DNA of 13,964 nucleotides, taken from the NCBI GenBank assembly GCA_002347815.1, contig DDXV01000060.1, forward strand, positions 1 through 13,964. Reading direction: 5' to 3'. Position numbers and translations under genes: made by a program. A model generated the notes under the pieces. The model saw only the letters and a list, made by a program, of their open reading frames with translations. It was not told the DNA's origin and did not search any database. How positions within the stretch are numbered: the first letter of the stretch is position 1; every line of letters starts with the position of its first letter. Positions 6,598 to 12,773 of this stretch are shown piece after piece. This DNA comes from Syntrophaceae bacterium UBA2251. GTDB taxonomy: Bacteria; Desulfobacterota; Syntrophia; Syntrophales; UBA2251.

Positions 6598-7707
6598 ATG
6601 TCCACAGCCGTTTGGGGGGCCGTCGTTGTCTTCGCGCTGCTGCTGATCGGTGTGGTCCTGCTGCTGGTGCTCCGGAAACCGCCGGACATCTCCGTGCTCC
6701 TCGGTCCGCTTTCGACCCTGACGCAGACCCTGGGGGCCCTGCAGTCCGATCTGCGGGGGCTCGGCGAGCGCATTGCCACCGTGGAGCGTGACCAGGGCCG
6801 GGCGGGCGTGCAGATGACGGCGCTGGAGAATCGACTGGCCGAGACGGGCTCGGTGGCACAGGGACTCGTGGAAACGGCGGCGTCCATCCGTTCGGGGCTC
6901 GGCGCGGCCCAGGAGACCCTGGCCTCGCTGCACAGCCAGGCCAGGGCGCGCCAGCATCTGGAGGAACGGACCGCCGACTCCATCCGGCGCCTCGAGGCGG
7001 TGCTCGCCGGGACGCACTCGAAGGGGGCCGCCGGGGAGAACATCGTCGAGCAGGTGTTTTCGCAGCTCCCGCCGCAGTGGCAGGCCCGCAACGTCCAGGT
7101 GGGGAACAAGACGGTGGAGTTCGGCCTGCGGCTCCCCAACGGCCTGATCCTTCCCATCGACAGCAAGTGGACGGCGACGCACCTCCTGGAGGCCTTTCAG
7201 GCGAGCGAGGACGTGGAGGAACAGCGGCAGATCAAGGGCCAGATGGAGCGGGCGGTTCTCGCCAAGGCCCGGGAAGTCAGGAAATACATCGATCCCAGCG
7301 TGACCGTCCCCTTCGGCGTCGCCGCCGTTCCGGACGCCGTGTTCGATCTCAGCGCCGCCGCCCAGGTGGAGGCCCTGCAGATGAACGTGGCGATCGTCGG
7401 CTACAGCCTGTTCATCCCCTACTTGCTGCTGGTCTTTCAGACGCTCCTCAAGTCGGGGCGGGACATCGATCTCGAAAAACTGGCTGCATACCTGGAGACC
7501 GTCCAGCAGGACATGGGCACCCTGCAGGAGGAACTGGAAGGCCGACTGTCGAAGGCCATCACGATGCTCGGAAATTCCCGGGACGAGATGCGCGTCCGGC
7601 TGAGCCGGGTCGCCGTGGGGCTGGCCGCCCTTTCCGTCCATCCGGAAACGCCCGCGGCGGCGGTCCGAACGGACGACCCCCCCCCGGAACCTGAGAATTC
7701 GGACTGA
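6598..7707 (+). CDS. rmuC: DNA recombination protein RmuC
   Basis: A membrane-tethered protein that limits recombination at inverted repeats in E. coli; the family has a predicted restriction-endonuclease-like fold. The 369-aa product has one N-terminal membrane helix (6-25), a helical/coiled-coil stretch (about 35-135) and the RmuC domain (about 140-325). That domain contains KGAAGENIVEQVF (142-154) and the predicted nuclease pair Glu174 and Asp188-Ser-Lys190 (LPIDSKW). The conserved FGVAAVPDAVFDL (239-251) and YSLFIPYLLLVFQTLLKSG (269-287) blocks are also present. The C-terminal tail is acidic and Pro-rich. AAGGAGG lies ten bases before the ATG at 6598; an earlier in-frame start near 6511 would add an Arg/Gly-rich leader unlike the family. 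It lies 106 bases after the TorF-like gene and converges on nrdJ with a 22-base gap. Confidence 0.92.
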   Translation: MSTAVWGAVVVFALLLIGVVLLLVLRKPPDISVLLGPLSTLTQTLGALQSDLRGLGERIATVERDQGRAGVQMTALENRLAETGSVAQGLVETAASIRSGLGAAQETLASLHSQARARQHLEERTADSIRRLEAVLAGTHSKGAAGENIVEQVFSQLPPQWQARNVQVGNKTVEFGLRLPNGLILPIDSKWTATHLLEAFQASEDVEEQRQIKGQMERAVLAKAREVRKYIDPSVTVPFGVAAVPDAVFDLSAAAQVEALQMNVAIVGYSLFIPYLLLVFQTLLKSGRDIDLEKLAAYLETVQQDMGTLQEELEGRLSKAITMLGNSRDEMRVRLSRVAVGLAALSVHPETPAAAVRTDDPPPEPENSD

Positions 7708-7729
7708 TTTTCACGACGCGTCACGCCGC

Positions 7730-9961
7730 CTACGCGCACTCGCTGTAGCCGCACATGCGGCAAACGGCGCACCCGCCCTCGTGCTCCACGATGCCGCCGC
7801 AGTCGGGACAGGCCCCCTTGAGGAAGGCGACCTTTGCCTTGACCTTGCTGCCGCCGTTGGCCGTCAGGTGGGCCTGGATCGCCTTGGCGACGGCATCGGC
7901 GCAGGACAGGACCTTGTTCTCCCCGAATCCGGACGGGGAGTGGCAGGAGATGCCCTGGAGCTGCTTGATGACCTGCCGGGCCTGGAGCCCGCTCCGCCAG
8001 GCGAGCGAGACCATGCGCCCGATCGCCTCGCTCTGGGAGGCCGCGCAGCCGCCGGCCTTCCCCATCGTGGTGAAGAGCTCGAAAAGCCCCGTGCTGTCCT
8101 CGTTGACCGTGACGTACAGCGGCCCGCAGCCCGTCTGCATCTGGTAGGTCCACCCCTTCAGAACCCGCGGCCGCTCACGCTTCAGGCTCTTCCGTTCGGC
8201 GTCGATCTCCTCCCGGGACGTCGGCGCGTCCTTCCTCCCCGTCGAGAGCACCTGATGGTCGCGGCTGCCGTCGCGGTAAATCGTGACGCCCTTGCAGCCC
8301 TGTCGATAGGCCAGATGGTACACCTTGGCGACGTCCTCGACGGTGGCGTCGCGGGGGAAGTTGACGGTCTTGCTGACCGCGTTGTCGGTGTATTTCTGGA
8401 AGGCGGCCTGCATTGCGATGTGGATTTCCGGGGTGATGTCGTGCGCCGTAACGAACAATCTCCGGACGTCCGCCGGGATTTCCTCCATGTCGCGGAGGGT
8501 GCCGTGTTCGGCGATGCGCTGCATCAGCTCCGGCGAGTAGAAGCCCCGTTCCCGGGCGATCCGCTCGAACAGGGGATGGACCTCCACGAGGATGTCGTTG
8601 TCCATGACCTGCCGGACGTAGGAGACGGCGAAGATCGGCTCCACGCCGGACGAGGCGTTGGCGATGATCGAAATGGTGCCGGTCGGCGCGATCGTCGTGA
8701 TGGTGGCGTTCCGGATCGGCGGCTCGCCCGGCGTGTCGAAGACCGATCCCTTGAAATTGGGGAAGGCGCCGCGCCGCTTCGCCAGTTCCCGGGAGGCCAG
8801 GCGGCCCTCCTCCCGAATGAATTCCATGACGTTCTCCGCGGTCCGCACACCCTCTTCGGCGTCGTAGGGAATCCCCAGGAGGATCAGCATGTCGGCCCAG
8901 CCCATGACGCCCAGGCCGATCTTGCGGTTGCCGGAGGTCATGGCCTCGATCTGGGGCAAGGGGTAGCGGTTGATCTCCACGACGTTGTCGAGAAAATGCA
9001 CGGCCAGGTGCACGACCTCCTTGAGCCGGGTCCAGTTGATTTTCCCGTCTTCGACCATTTTCCCCAGGTTGATCGAGCCCAGGTTGCAGGACTCGTAGGA
9101 CAGGAGCGGCTGTTCCCCGCAGGGGTTTGTCGATTCGATCTCTCCGATGTGGGGCGTCGGATTGTCGCGGTTCAGGCGGTCCAGAAAGATGATGCCCGGC
9201 TCACCGTTCTCCCAGGCCTGGGTGACGATCCGGTGAAAGACCTTTCGGGCGTTAAGCGTCCCGGTGACCTCGTTGTTGCGGGGGTTGACGAGTTCATAGT
9301 TCTCGTCGTTTTCGACGGCGACCATGAAGGCCTCCGTCAGGCCGACCGAAATGTTGAAGTTGTTCAACTGCTTCTTGTCGGCCTTGCACATGATGAAATC
9401 CATGATGTCCGGATGATCGACCCGCAGGATCGCCATGTTGGCGCCGCGGCGCGTGCCGCCCTGCTTGATGGTCTCGGTCGCGATGTCGAAGACCCGCATG
9501 AACGAGATCGGACCGCTGGAGATCCCGGTCGTGGTCATCACGACGTCCTGGGCCGGCCGCAGGCGGGAGAAGGAGAAGCCCGTGCCGCCGCCCGACTTGT
9601 GGATCAGCGCGGTGAATTTGACGGCGTCGAAGATCTCCTCCATGGAATCGCCGACGGGCAGGACGAAACAGGCGGAAAGCTGGCCCAGCTCACGTCCGGC
9701 GTTCATCAGGGTTGGCGAATTGGGGAGAAACTCGAGATCCGTCATCATCCGGTAGAACGCGTCCGCGAGCTTGGCGACGTCGGACTTGCCCGGGAACCGG
9801 CGATCGGCGGCGGCCAGGGTCTCGGCGACACGCCGGAAGAGGTCGTCGGGGCTCTCCAGCACCTTGCCTTCCTGATCCCGCTTGAGATAGCGCCGTTTCA
9901 GAACGGTCAGGGCATTGGGGGTCAGTTGCGGGATCTTCCGTGCGCCGGTCTTTCTTTTCAT
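7730..9961 (-). CDS. nrdJ: Adenosylcobalamin-dependent (class II) ribonucleotide reductase
   Basis: Reduces ribonucleotides to deoxyribonucleotides for DNA synthesis with a B12-generated thiyl radical, independent of oxygen. The 743-aa protein has the active-site set expected for class II enzymes: Cys98 (LSACFVLP) and Cys292 (SYESCNLGSINL) as the redox pair, and Cys281 with Glu283 in NPCGEQ as the radical cysteine and acid. It also has the substrate loop APTGTISIIA (425-434). The C-terminus is a cysteine-rich tail with CPDCGG (718-723), CAVC (731-734), CGYSEC (737-742), a zinc-ribbon and shuttle-cysteine arrangement. The N-terminus goes directly into the reductase fold with no ATP-cone, so overall activity control by dATP is not expected. 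GAGGAG lies nine bases before the ATG. Upstream are tandem NrdR-like boxes. No cobalamin riboswitch was seen. Confidence 0.97.
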   Translation of the reverse strand: MKRKTGARKIPQLTPNALTVLKRRYLKRDQEGKVLESPDDLFRRVAETLAAADRRFPGKSDVAKLADAFYRMMTDLEFLPNSPTLMNAGRELGQLSACFVLPVGDSMEEIFDAVKFTALIHKSGGGTGFSFSRLRPAQDVVMTTTGISSGPISFMRVFDIATETIKQGGTRRGANMAILRVDHPDIMDFIMCKADKKQLNNFNISVGLTEAFMVAVENDENYELVNPRNNEVTGTLNARKVFHRIVTQAWENGEPGIIFLDRLNRDNPTPHIGEIESTNPCGEQPLLSYESCNLGSINLGKMVEDGKINWTRLKEVVHLAVHFLDNVVEINRYPLPQIEAMTSGNRKIGLGVMGWADMLILLGIPYDAEEGVRTAENVMEFIREEGRLASRELAKRRGAFPNFKGSVFDTPGEPPIRNATITTIAPTGTISIIANASSGVEPIFAVSYVRQVMDNDILVEVHPLFERIARERGFYSPELMQRIAEHGTLRDMEEIPADVRRLFVTAHDITPEIHIAMQAAFQKYTDNAVSKTVNFPRDATVEDVAKVYHLAYRQGCKGVTIYRDGSRDHQVLSTGRKDAPTSREEIDAERKSLKRERPRVLKGWTYQMQTGCGPLYVTVNEDSTGLFELFTTMGKAGGCAASQSEAIGRMVSLAWRSGLQARQVIKQLQGISCHSPSGFGENKVLSCADAVAKAIQAHLTANGGSKVKAKVAFLKGACPDCGGIVEHEGGCAVCRMCGYSECA

Positions 9962-10011
9962 GCCGATGGACTCCTCGATAGATCGAAAAAAATCAAAGCC
10001 TTCCCCCTGCC

Positions 10012-10019
10012 GGGGGGGG
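10012..10019. repeat. Homopolymeric tract of eight G in the nrdJ leader
   Basis: Eight consecutive G (plus strand) lie about 50-58 bases upstream of the nrdJ start codon and just after CCCCC (10003-10007). CCCCC-TGCC-GGGGG could form a tight hairpin in the nrdJ transcript. The tract is non-coding, so slippage would change leader structure or spacing rather than a reading frame. Confidence 0.5.
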
Positions 10020-10028
10020 CGCCGGCCC

Positions 10029-10047
10029 CTTGTGCGTGAAGCACAAG
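10029..10047. repeat. Perfect 7-bp inverted repeat overlapping NrdR box 1
   Basis: CTTGTGC (10029-10035) and GCACAAG (10041-10047) are perfect complements around a five-base spacer GTGAA. The second arm is the first half of NrdR-like box 1. It could act as a transcript hairpin in the nrdJ leader or as an extra operator half-site. Confidence 0.55.
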
Positions 10048-10056
10048 ATGTAGTGT
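10041..10056. promoter_or_regulatory. NrdR box 1 upstream of nrdJ
   Basis: GCACAAGATGTAGTGT agrees with the NrdR operator consensus (acaCwAtATaTwGtgt) at 13 of 16 positions by hand count. It starts 80 bases upstream of the nrdJ ATG. NrdR represses ribonucleotide reductase genes in response to (d)ATP and binds tandem boxes. Confidence 0.7.
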
Positions 10057-10072
10057 TTAGGGTTTTCTTTCA

Positions 10073-10088
10073 CCACAAGATGTGGGAA
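10073..10088. promoter_or_regulatory. NrdR box 2 upstream of nrdJ (one strong half-site)
   Basis: CCACAAGATGTGGGAA shares the nine bases CACAAGATG with box 1, displaced by exactly 32 bases, about three helical turns. Spacing by whole helical turns is characteristic of paired NrdR boxes. The second half is degenerate (9 of 16 to consensus overall). A TTGACA hexamer on the minus strand (plus-strand 10090-10095) lies just upstream, so this box would sit between the -35 and -10 regions. Confidence 0.6.
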
Positions 10089-10089
10089 A

Positions 10090-10095
10090 TGTCAA
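10090..10095 (-). promoter_or_regulatory. Candidate -35 element for nrdJ
   Basis: On the minus strand this reads TTGACA, a perfect -35 hexamer, about 130 bases before the nrdJ start. Seventeen bases downstream is TGAAAG, a weak -10 (three of six). Support comes mainly from the overlap with the NrdR-like boxes, which would let a repressor block this promoter. Confidence 0.4.
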
Positions 10096-10140
10096 CAGAA
10101 GAATGGAAAAAAGTCAGGGGGATGGGGAAAGGAAATGCCC

Positions 10141-10494
10141 TTACGTCTTCTCCGGCGGGACGAGGGGTTCGAGGGCCTGGACGATGCCCGGCAGGTCGTC
10201 CTGGATCGTCCGCCAGACCGCTTCGATGTCCACGCGGAAATAATCGAAGATCAGACGGTTGTTGCTCACGGCGATGATCTCCCGCCAGGGGATCTCCGGA
10301 TGGGCCTCCTTCGTCTCCCGCGAGACCTTCTTCGCCGCATTGCTGATGATCACCAGCCGGTCCACGACGGCATCCTGGTGGAGAGGACTCGTGTCGAAAT
10401 CCTTCCAGGTCATGCCCTTCACGAACCTGAGCGCCCATTTGGCCGCCACGACGATATCCAGCAGGTGGGCGTCATCCCGCCACATACAGGACAT
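10141..10494 (-). CDS. HepT-like (DUF86, HEPN) toxin homologue with degenerate active site
   Basis: Homologue of the HepT toxin of MntA-HepT modules; active members are RNases using R-x4-H-x-Y. The 117-aa protein has the DUF86 layout: N-terminal helices with DAHLLDIV, middle DAVVDRLVIISNAAKKVS (41-58), then PEIPWREIIAVSNNR (66-80) and FDYFRVDIEAVW (83-94). Where the family has G-M-R-N-x-L-I-H-x-Y, this protein reads A-V-S-N78-N79-R-L-I-F83-D-Y85. Both catalytic Arg (now Asn78) and His (now Phe83) are therefore replaced, while Tyr85, the equivalent of the tyrosine AMPylated by MntA, remains. I checked the codons directly (AAC and TTC). The start codon lies inside the end of mntA (23-base overlap); a second ATG three codons on is an alternative. 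No good ribosome binding site was seen, so coupling to mntA is likely. It may be an inactive toxin or a protein with another role. Confidence 0.85.
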   Translation of the reverse strand: MSCMWRDDAHLLDIVVAAKWALRFVKGMTWKDFDTSPLHQDAVVDRLVIISNAAKKVSRETKEAHPEIPWREIIAVSNNRLIFDYFRVDIEAVWRTIQDDLPGIVQALEPLVPPEKT

Positions 10495-10789
10495 CCCGAT
10501 GCTTCAAAATGTGTTCCCGGCGCAGGTAGTTCTCGCTCCGTTCCACGGCCCTCCAGTCCACGGCATCGACCGGCCGCCCGACGAGGGCGGTCAGCTCCTC
10601 CTGGAGGTGGACGAAATCGAACATACCATACTTGACGTCCTCCGCAAAGCGGACAAGGATATCGACGTCGCTTTCCGGCCGGAAATCTTCGCGCAGCGCG
10701 GACCCGAAGAGGGAGAGTTCGACGATGCGCCATTTCCGGCAGAAGGCGGCAAGCGCCTCCGGCGGGGGCAGTGCGATCCGGGCGGTCAC
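10472..10789 (-). CDS. mntA: MntA-like minimal nucleotidyltransferase antitoxin (GTG start)
   Basis: Nucleotidyltransferase-fold protein; MntA family members neutralise HepT by AMPylating its active-site tyrosine. The 105-aa product carries the exact signature G29-S30-x10-D41-x-D43 (LFGSALREDFRPESDVDIL) and a later GRPVDAVDW (71-79) that can supply the third acidic residue. I chose the GTG at 10789 because it overlaps the pgi stop as GTGA and the protein then starts a few residues before the first conserved helix. The frame continues open upstream only as an Arg/Gly/Pro-rich shadow of pgi. Its end overlaps the hepT start by 23 bases. The order antitoxin then toxin, directly behind pgi with no gap, suggests translation coupled to pgi. 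The catalytic motif looks intact, in contrast to its HepT partner. Confidence 0.87.
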   Translation of the reverse strand: MTARIALPPPEALAAFCRKWRIVELSLFGSALREDFRPESDVDILVRFAEDVKYGMFDFVHLQEELTALVGRPVDAVDWRAVERSENYLRREHILKHRDVLYVAG

Positions 10790-12537
10790 GCCGTCCCCCG
10801 CAGCCCGGCGGCCAGCCCGGCGAGCCCCGGGGTGGCGTCTCCGATGAAATGGAAGCGGATCACCGGCCGCCCCGCTTTCCGGAGGGCCTCGCCGTCGCCC
10901 GCCGCCTGGGCCCGCTTCAGCGTCCCGAAGGTCACCGCCCCCTCCGGGCCGCCCATCTCGTCGGGGATGACGGCGTCGCGGGGATCGTCCGCCGTGATCT
11001 GGATGAAGCGCCCCCGGCCCGCGTCCCCCTTGTGGAGCTGCCCCGTCGAGTGGAGGAAGCGGGGGCCGTACCCCGACGCGACGGCCAGGCGATGCCGGTC
11101 GCGGATGGCCGTCCGCAGGGCGAGCAGGACCCGATCCATTTCCGGCGTGGGCCGGACGTACGCCTGCAGGACGACGTAGCCCCCCGGACCGGCCGCATCC
11201 AGAAACGCCGCCAGGGCCGCGCCCGGCGTTTTTGCCTGCAAATCCCCGTAAACGCGGACCGAACCCGCCTCGATCCCCGCCGCTTCCTCCGGCAGCCGCC
11301 CCCGCTCCCGGAAGGCGGCGAGGCGTTCGCGGGCGAGGCCTTTCGCGGACTCGACGTCGGGCTGATCGAAGGGGTTGATGCCCAGGCGCCAGCCGGCCAC
11401 CGCCGTCGCAACCTCCCAGAGGAGGCACTGGGCGCCCAGATCGTCGGCTTCGTCCATGTCCACGCGGATGACGGGGTGTCCGGCCGCCGCGAGGTCCGCC
11501 GCCTGCTGACGCAGGACCGGGTCGTCCGGAAATCCAAGAAGTGCGAACACGCGGTCCGTGCCGTACGCGGCCGGATCGGCCGGGGTTTCGCCCACAATGG
11601 GGAGGATGCCCTTTCCCTCCTTGCCCGTGCTCTCCGCGATGAGCTGTTCCAGCCAGTCGCCGAAGGCGTCGAGCGGCGGCGAGAAAAAAAAGGTGAGCTT
11701 GTCCCGGCCCGCCGCGGCCAGTCCGCCCAGGGCCGCCCCGATCAGCGCCCCATTCAGCGGGAGCGGCGCGTCTCCGACCCGTGCCGCCGCGGTTCCCGCG
11801 CCGAATCCTTCCCCCGGCCCCTCCCGCTCCGCGTCGGCCTGTGCGGCGGCCCGCTCCAGGAAACGCCGGACGTCGACCCCGATCAGGGCGGCCGGCGCCA
11901 GGCCGAAGCAGGACAGCGCCGAGTACCGGCCGCCGATGTCCGGGTTGTTGAGGAAGGTGCGGCGGAAGCCGAACCGGGCGGCGATCCCGGCCAGCGCGCT
12001 CCCCGGGTCGGTGATGGCGATGAAATGCCGACCCGCCTCCGAAGGGCCGAGCGCGTCGACCAGGCGCCGGTGGAAGAACTTCATGAGGGAGAAGGTCTCC
12101 ACCGTTCCGCCGGACTTCGTGGCGACGATGAAGAGGGTTTGGACGGGGTCGAGGCCCTCGGCCAGGGCCAGGACGGCGCCCGGATCGGTGCTGTCCAGGA
12201 CGGCGAGATCGAGGTACCCCTCTCGGACGCCGAAGGTTTTCCGGAAGACCTCGGGGGCCAGGCTGGATCCGCCCATGCCCAGGAGGACGGCCCGGGTATA
12301 GCCCGCGGTCCGGATTTCGTTAACGCAGGCGTGGATCTCCGGGAGTTCAGCCATCATGTCCCGGGGGCTGGTGAGCCACCCGAGGCGGTTGGCGATCTCC
12401 GTCGGCGCCGGCTTCCAGAGGGTGTGGTCCTTCCGCCAGAGGCGCGCCACCACGCGCTCCCGGTCCAGGGCCTCCCAGGCCGCCGCAATGGCGGCCCCGT
12501 CGCGCCCCGCCTGTATTGCCAGGTTCCGTGCCGACAT
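10786..12537 (-). CDS. pgi: Glucose-6-phosphate isomerase
   Basis: Interconverts glucose 6-phosphate and fructose 6-phosphate in glycolysis and gluconeogenesis. The 583-aa protein has two SIS domains. Key motifs in order are GMGGSS (87-92), the phosphate-binding ATKSGGTVETFS (139-150), and PGI signature 1 DIGGRYSAL (200-208). The catalytic Glu region is AESTGKEGKG (301-310), signature 2 is NPFDQPDVESAK (388-399), and the catalytic lysine is in STGQLHKGD (497-505). Sequence character and C-terminal extension (about 510-583) resemble the PGI module of bifunctional transaldolase/PGI proteins, but there is no transaldolase domain here. GGAGG lies seven bases before the ATG. The stop codon overlaps the mntA start. 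A plausible promoter is TTGCCT-N17-TATTCA on the minus strand (plus 12691-12719), giving a leader of roughly 150 bases. Confidence 0.95.
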   Translation of the reverse strand: MSARNLAIQAGRDGAAIAAAWEALDRERVVARLWRKDHTLWKPAPTEIANRLGWLTSPRDMMAELPEIHACVNEIRTAGYTRAVLLGMGGSSLAPEVFRKTFGVREGYLDLAVLDSTDPGAVLALAEGLDPVQTLFIVATKSGGTVETFSLMKFFHRRLVDALGPSEAGRHFIAITDPGSALAGIAARFGFRRTFLNNPDIGGRYSALSCFGLAPAALIGVDVRRFLERAAAQADAEREGPGEGFGAGTAAARVGDAPLPLNGALIGAALGGLAAAGRDKLTFFFSPPLDAFGDWLEQLIAESTGKEGKGILPIVGETPADPAAYGTDRVFALLGFPDDPVLRQQAADLAAAGHPVIRVDMDEADDLGAQCLLWEVATAVAGWRLGINPFDQPDVESAKGLARERLAAFRERGRLPEEAAGIEAGSVRVYGDLQAKTPGAALAAFLDAAGPGGYVVLQAYVRPTPEMDRVLLALRTAIRDRHRLAVASGYGPRFLHSTGQLHKGDAGRGRFIQITADDPRDAVIPDEMGGPEGAVTFGTLKRAQAAGDGEALRKAGRPVIRFHFIGDATPGLAGLAAGLRGTA

Positions 12538-12690
12538 CGCCCCACCTCCCTCTCCGGTCGTTCACCGGAATCGACGGTCGGAGGTCCCGTCCCGCAGCGC
12601 GGTCGGTCCGGCCGTCCCCTCCCGCCGCGCCCAGGGAGAACCCGTCGCGCCCCGGGTGGCGTCCGGGACCGATCGCCCGCTGTCCCGTCA

Positions 12691-12719
12691 TGAATAGCGA
12701 AAAAGGCGGCGGAAGGCAA
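12691..12719 (-). promoter_or_regulatory. Candidate sigma-70 promoter for pgi-mntA-hepT
   Basis: On the minus strand TTGCCT (plus 12714-12719) and TATTCA (plus 12691-12696) are separated by 17 bases and lie in a locally AT-richer patch of an otherwise very GC-rich intergenic region. The matches are only moderate (four and three of six). Confidence 0.3.
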
Positions 12720-12737
12720 GTCCCGCGTCAGGGGGGC

Positions 12738-12766
12738 TTGACGGGCGCGGGGTTTTCCTCTACAAG
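12738..12766 (+). promoter_or_regulatory. Candidate sigma-70 promoter for the TrpF-like gene, nearly leaderless
   Basis: TTGACG (12738-12743) and TACAAG (12761-12766) are separated by exactly 17 bases and match the consensus at five and four of six positions. The -10 ends seven bases before the ATG at 12774, so transcription would begin at or next to the start codon. AAGGCGG overlaps the -10 and is a possible but weak ribosome binding site if transcription starts further upstream. Confidence 0.4.
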
Positions 12767-12773
12767 GCGGACC

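Noticed and set aside
7715..7726. Palindrome GACGCGTC between convergent rmuC and nrdJ, considered as a bidirectional terminator.
   Set aside because: An eight-base perfect palindrome has no loop and only short T/A runs flank it on one side. The evidence is too weak to list.
7781..10039. A very long plus-strand open frame (about 750 codons) antisense to nrdJ.
   Set aside because: It mirrors a strongly conserved gene in high-GC DNA, is rich in Arg, Gly, Asp and His in low-complexity fashion, has no recognisable domain, and runs past both conserved ends of nrdJ. It is a codon-bias shadow.
9962..10140. Possible cobalamin riboswitch before the B12-dependent reductase.
   Set aside because: No B12-box-like GCCACTG element or characteristic multi-stem layout is visible. 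The region is only 179 bases and is better explained by NrdR-like boxes and a promoter.
10771..12693. A 640-codon plus-strand open frame antisense to pgi.
   Set aside because: It has no domain and Arg/Gly/Pro-rich composition. The opposite strand has all PGI signature motifs, a ribosome binding site and coherent operon overlaps.
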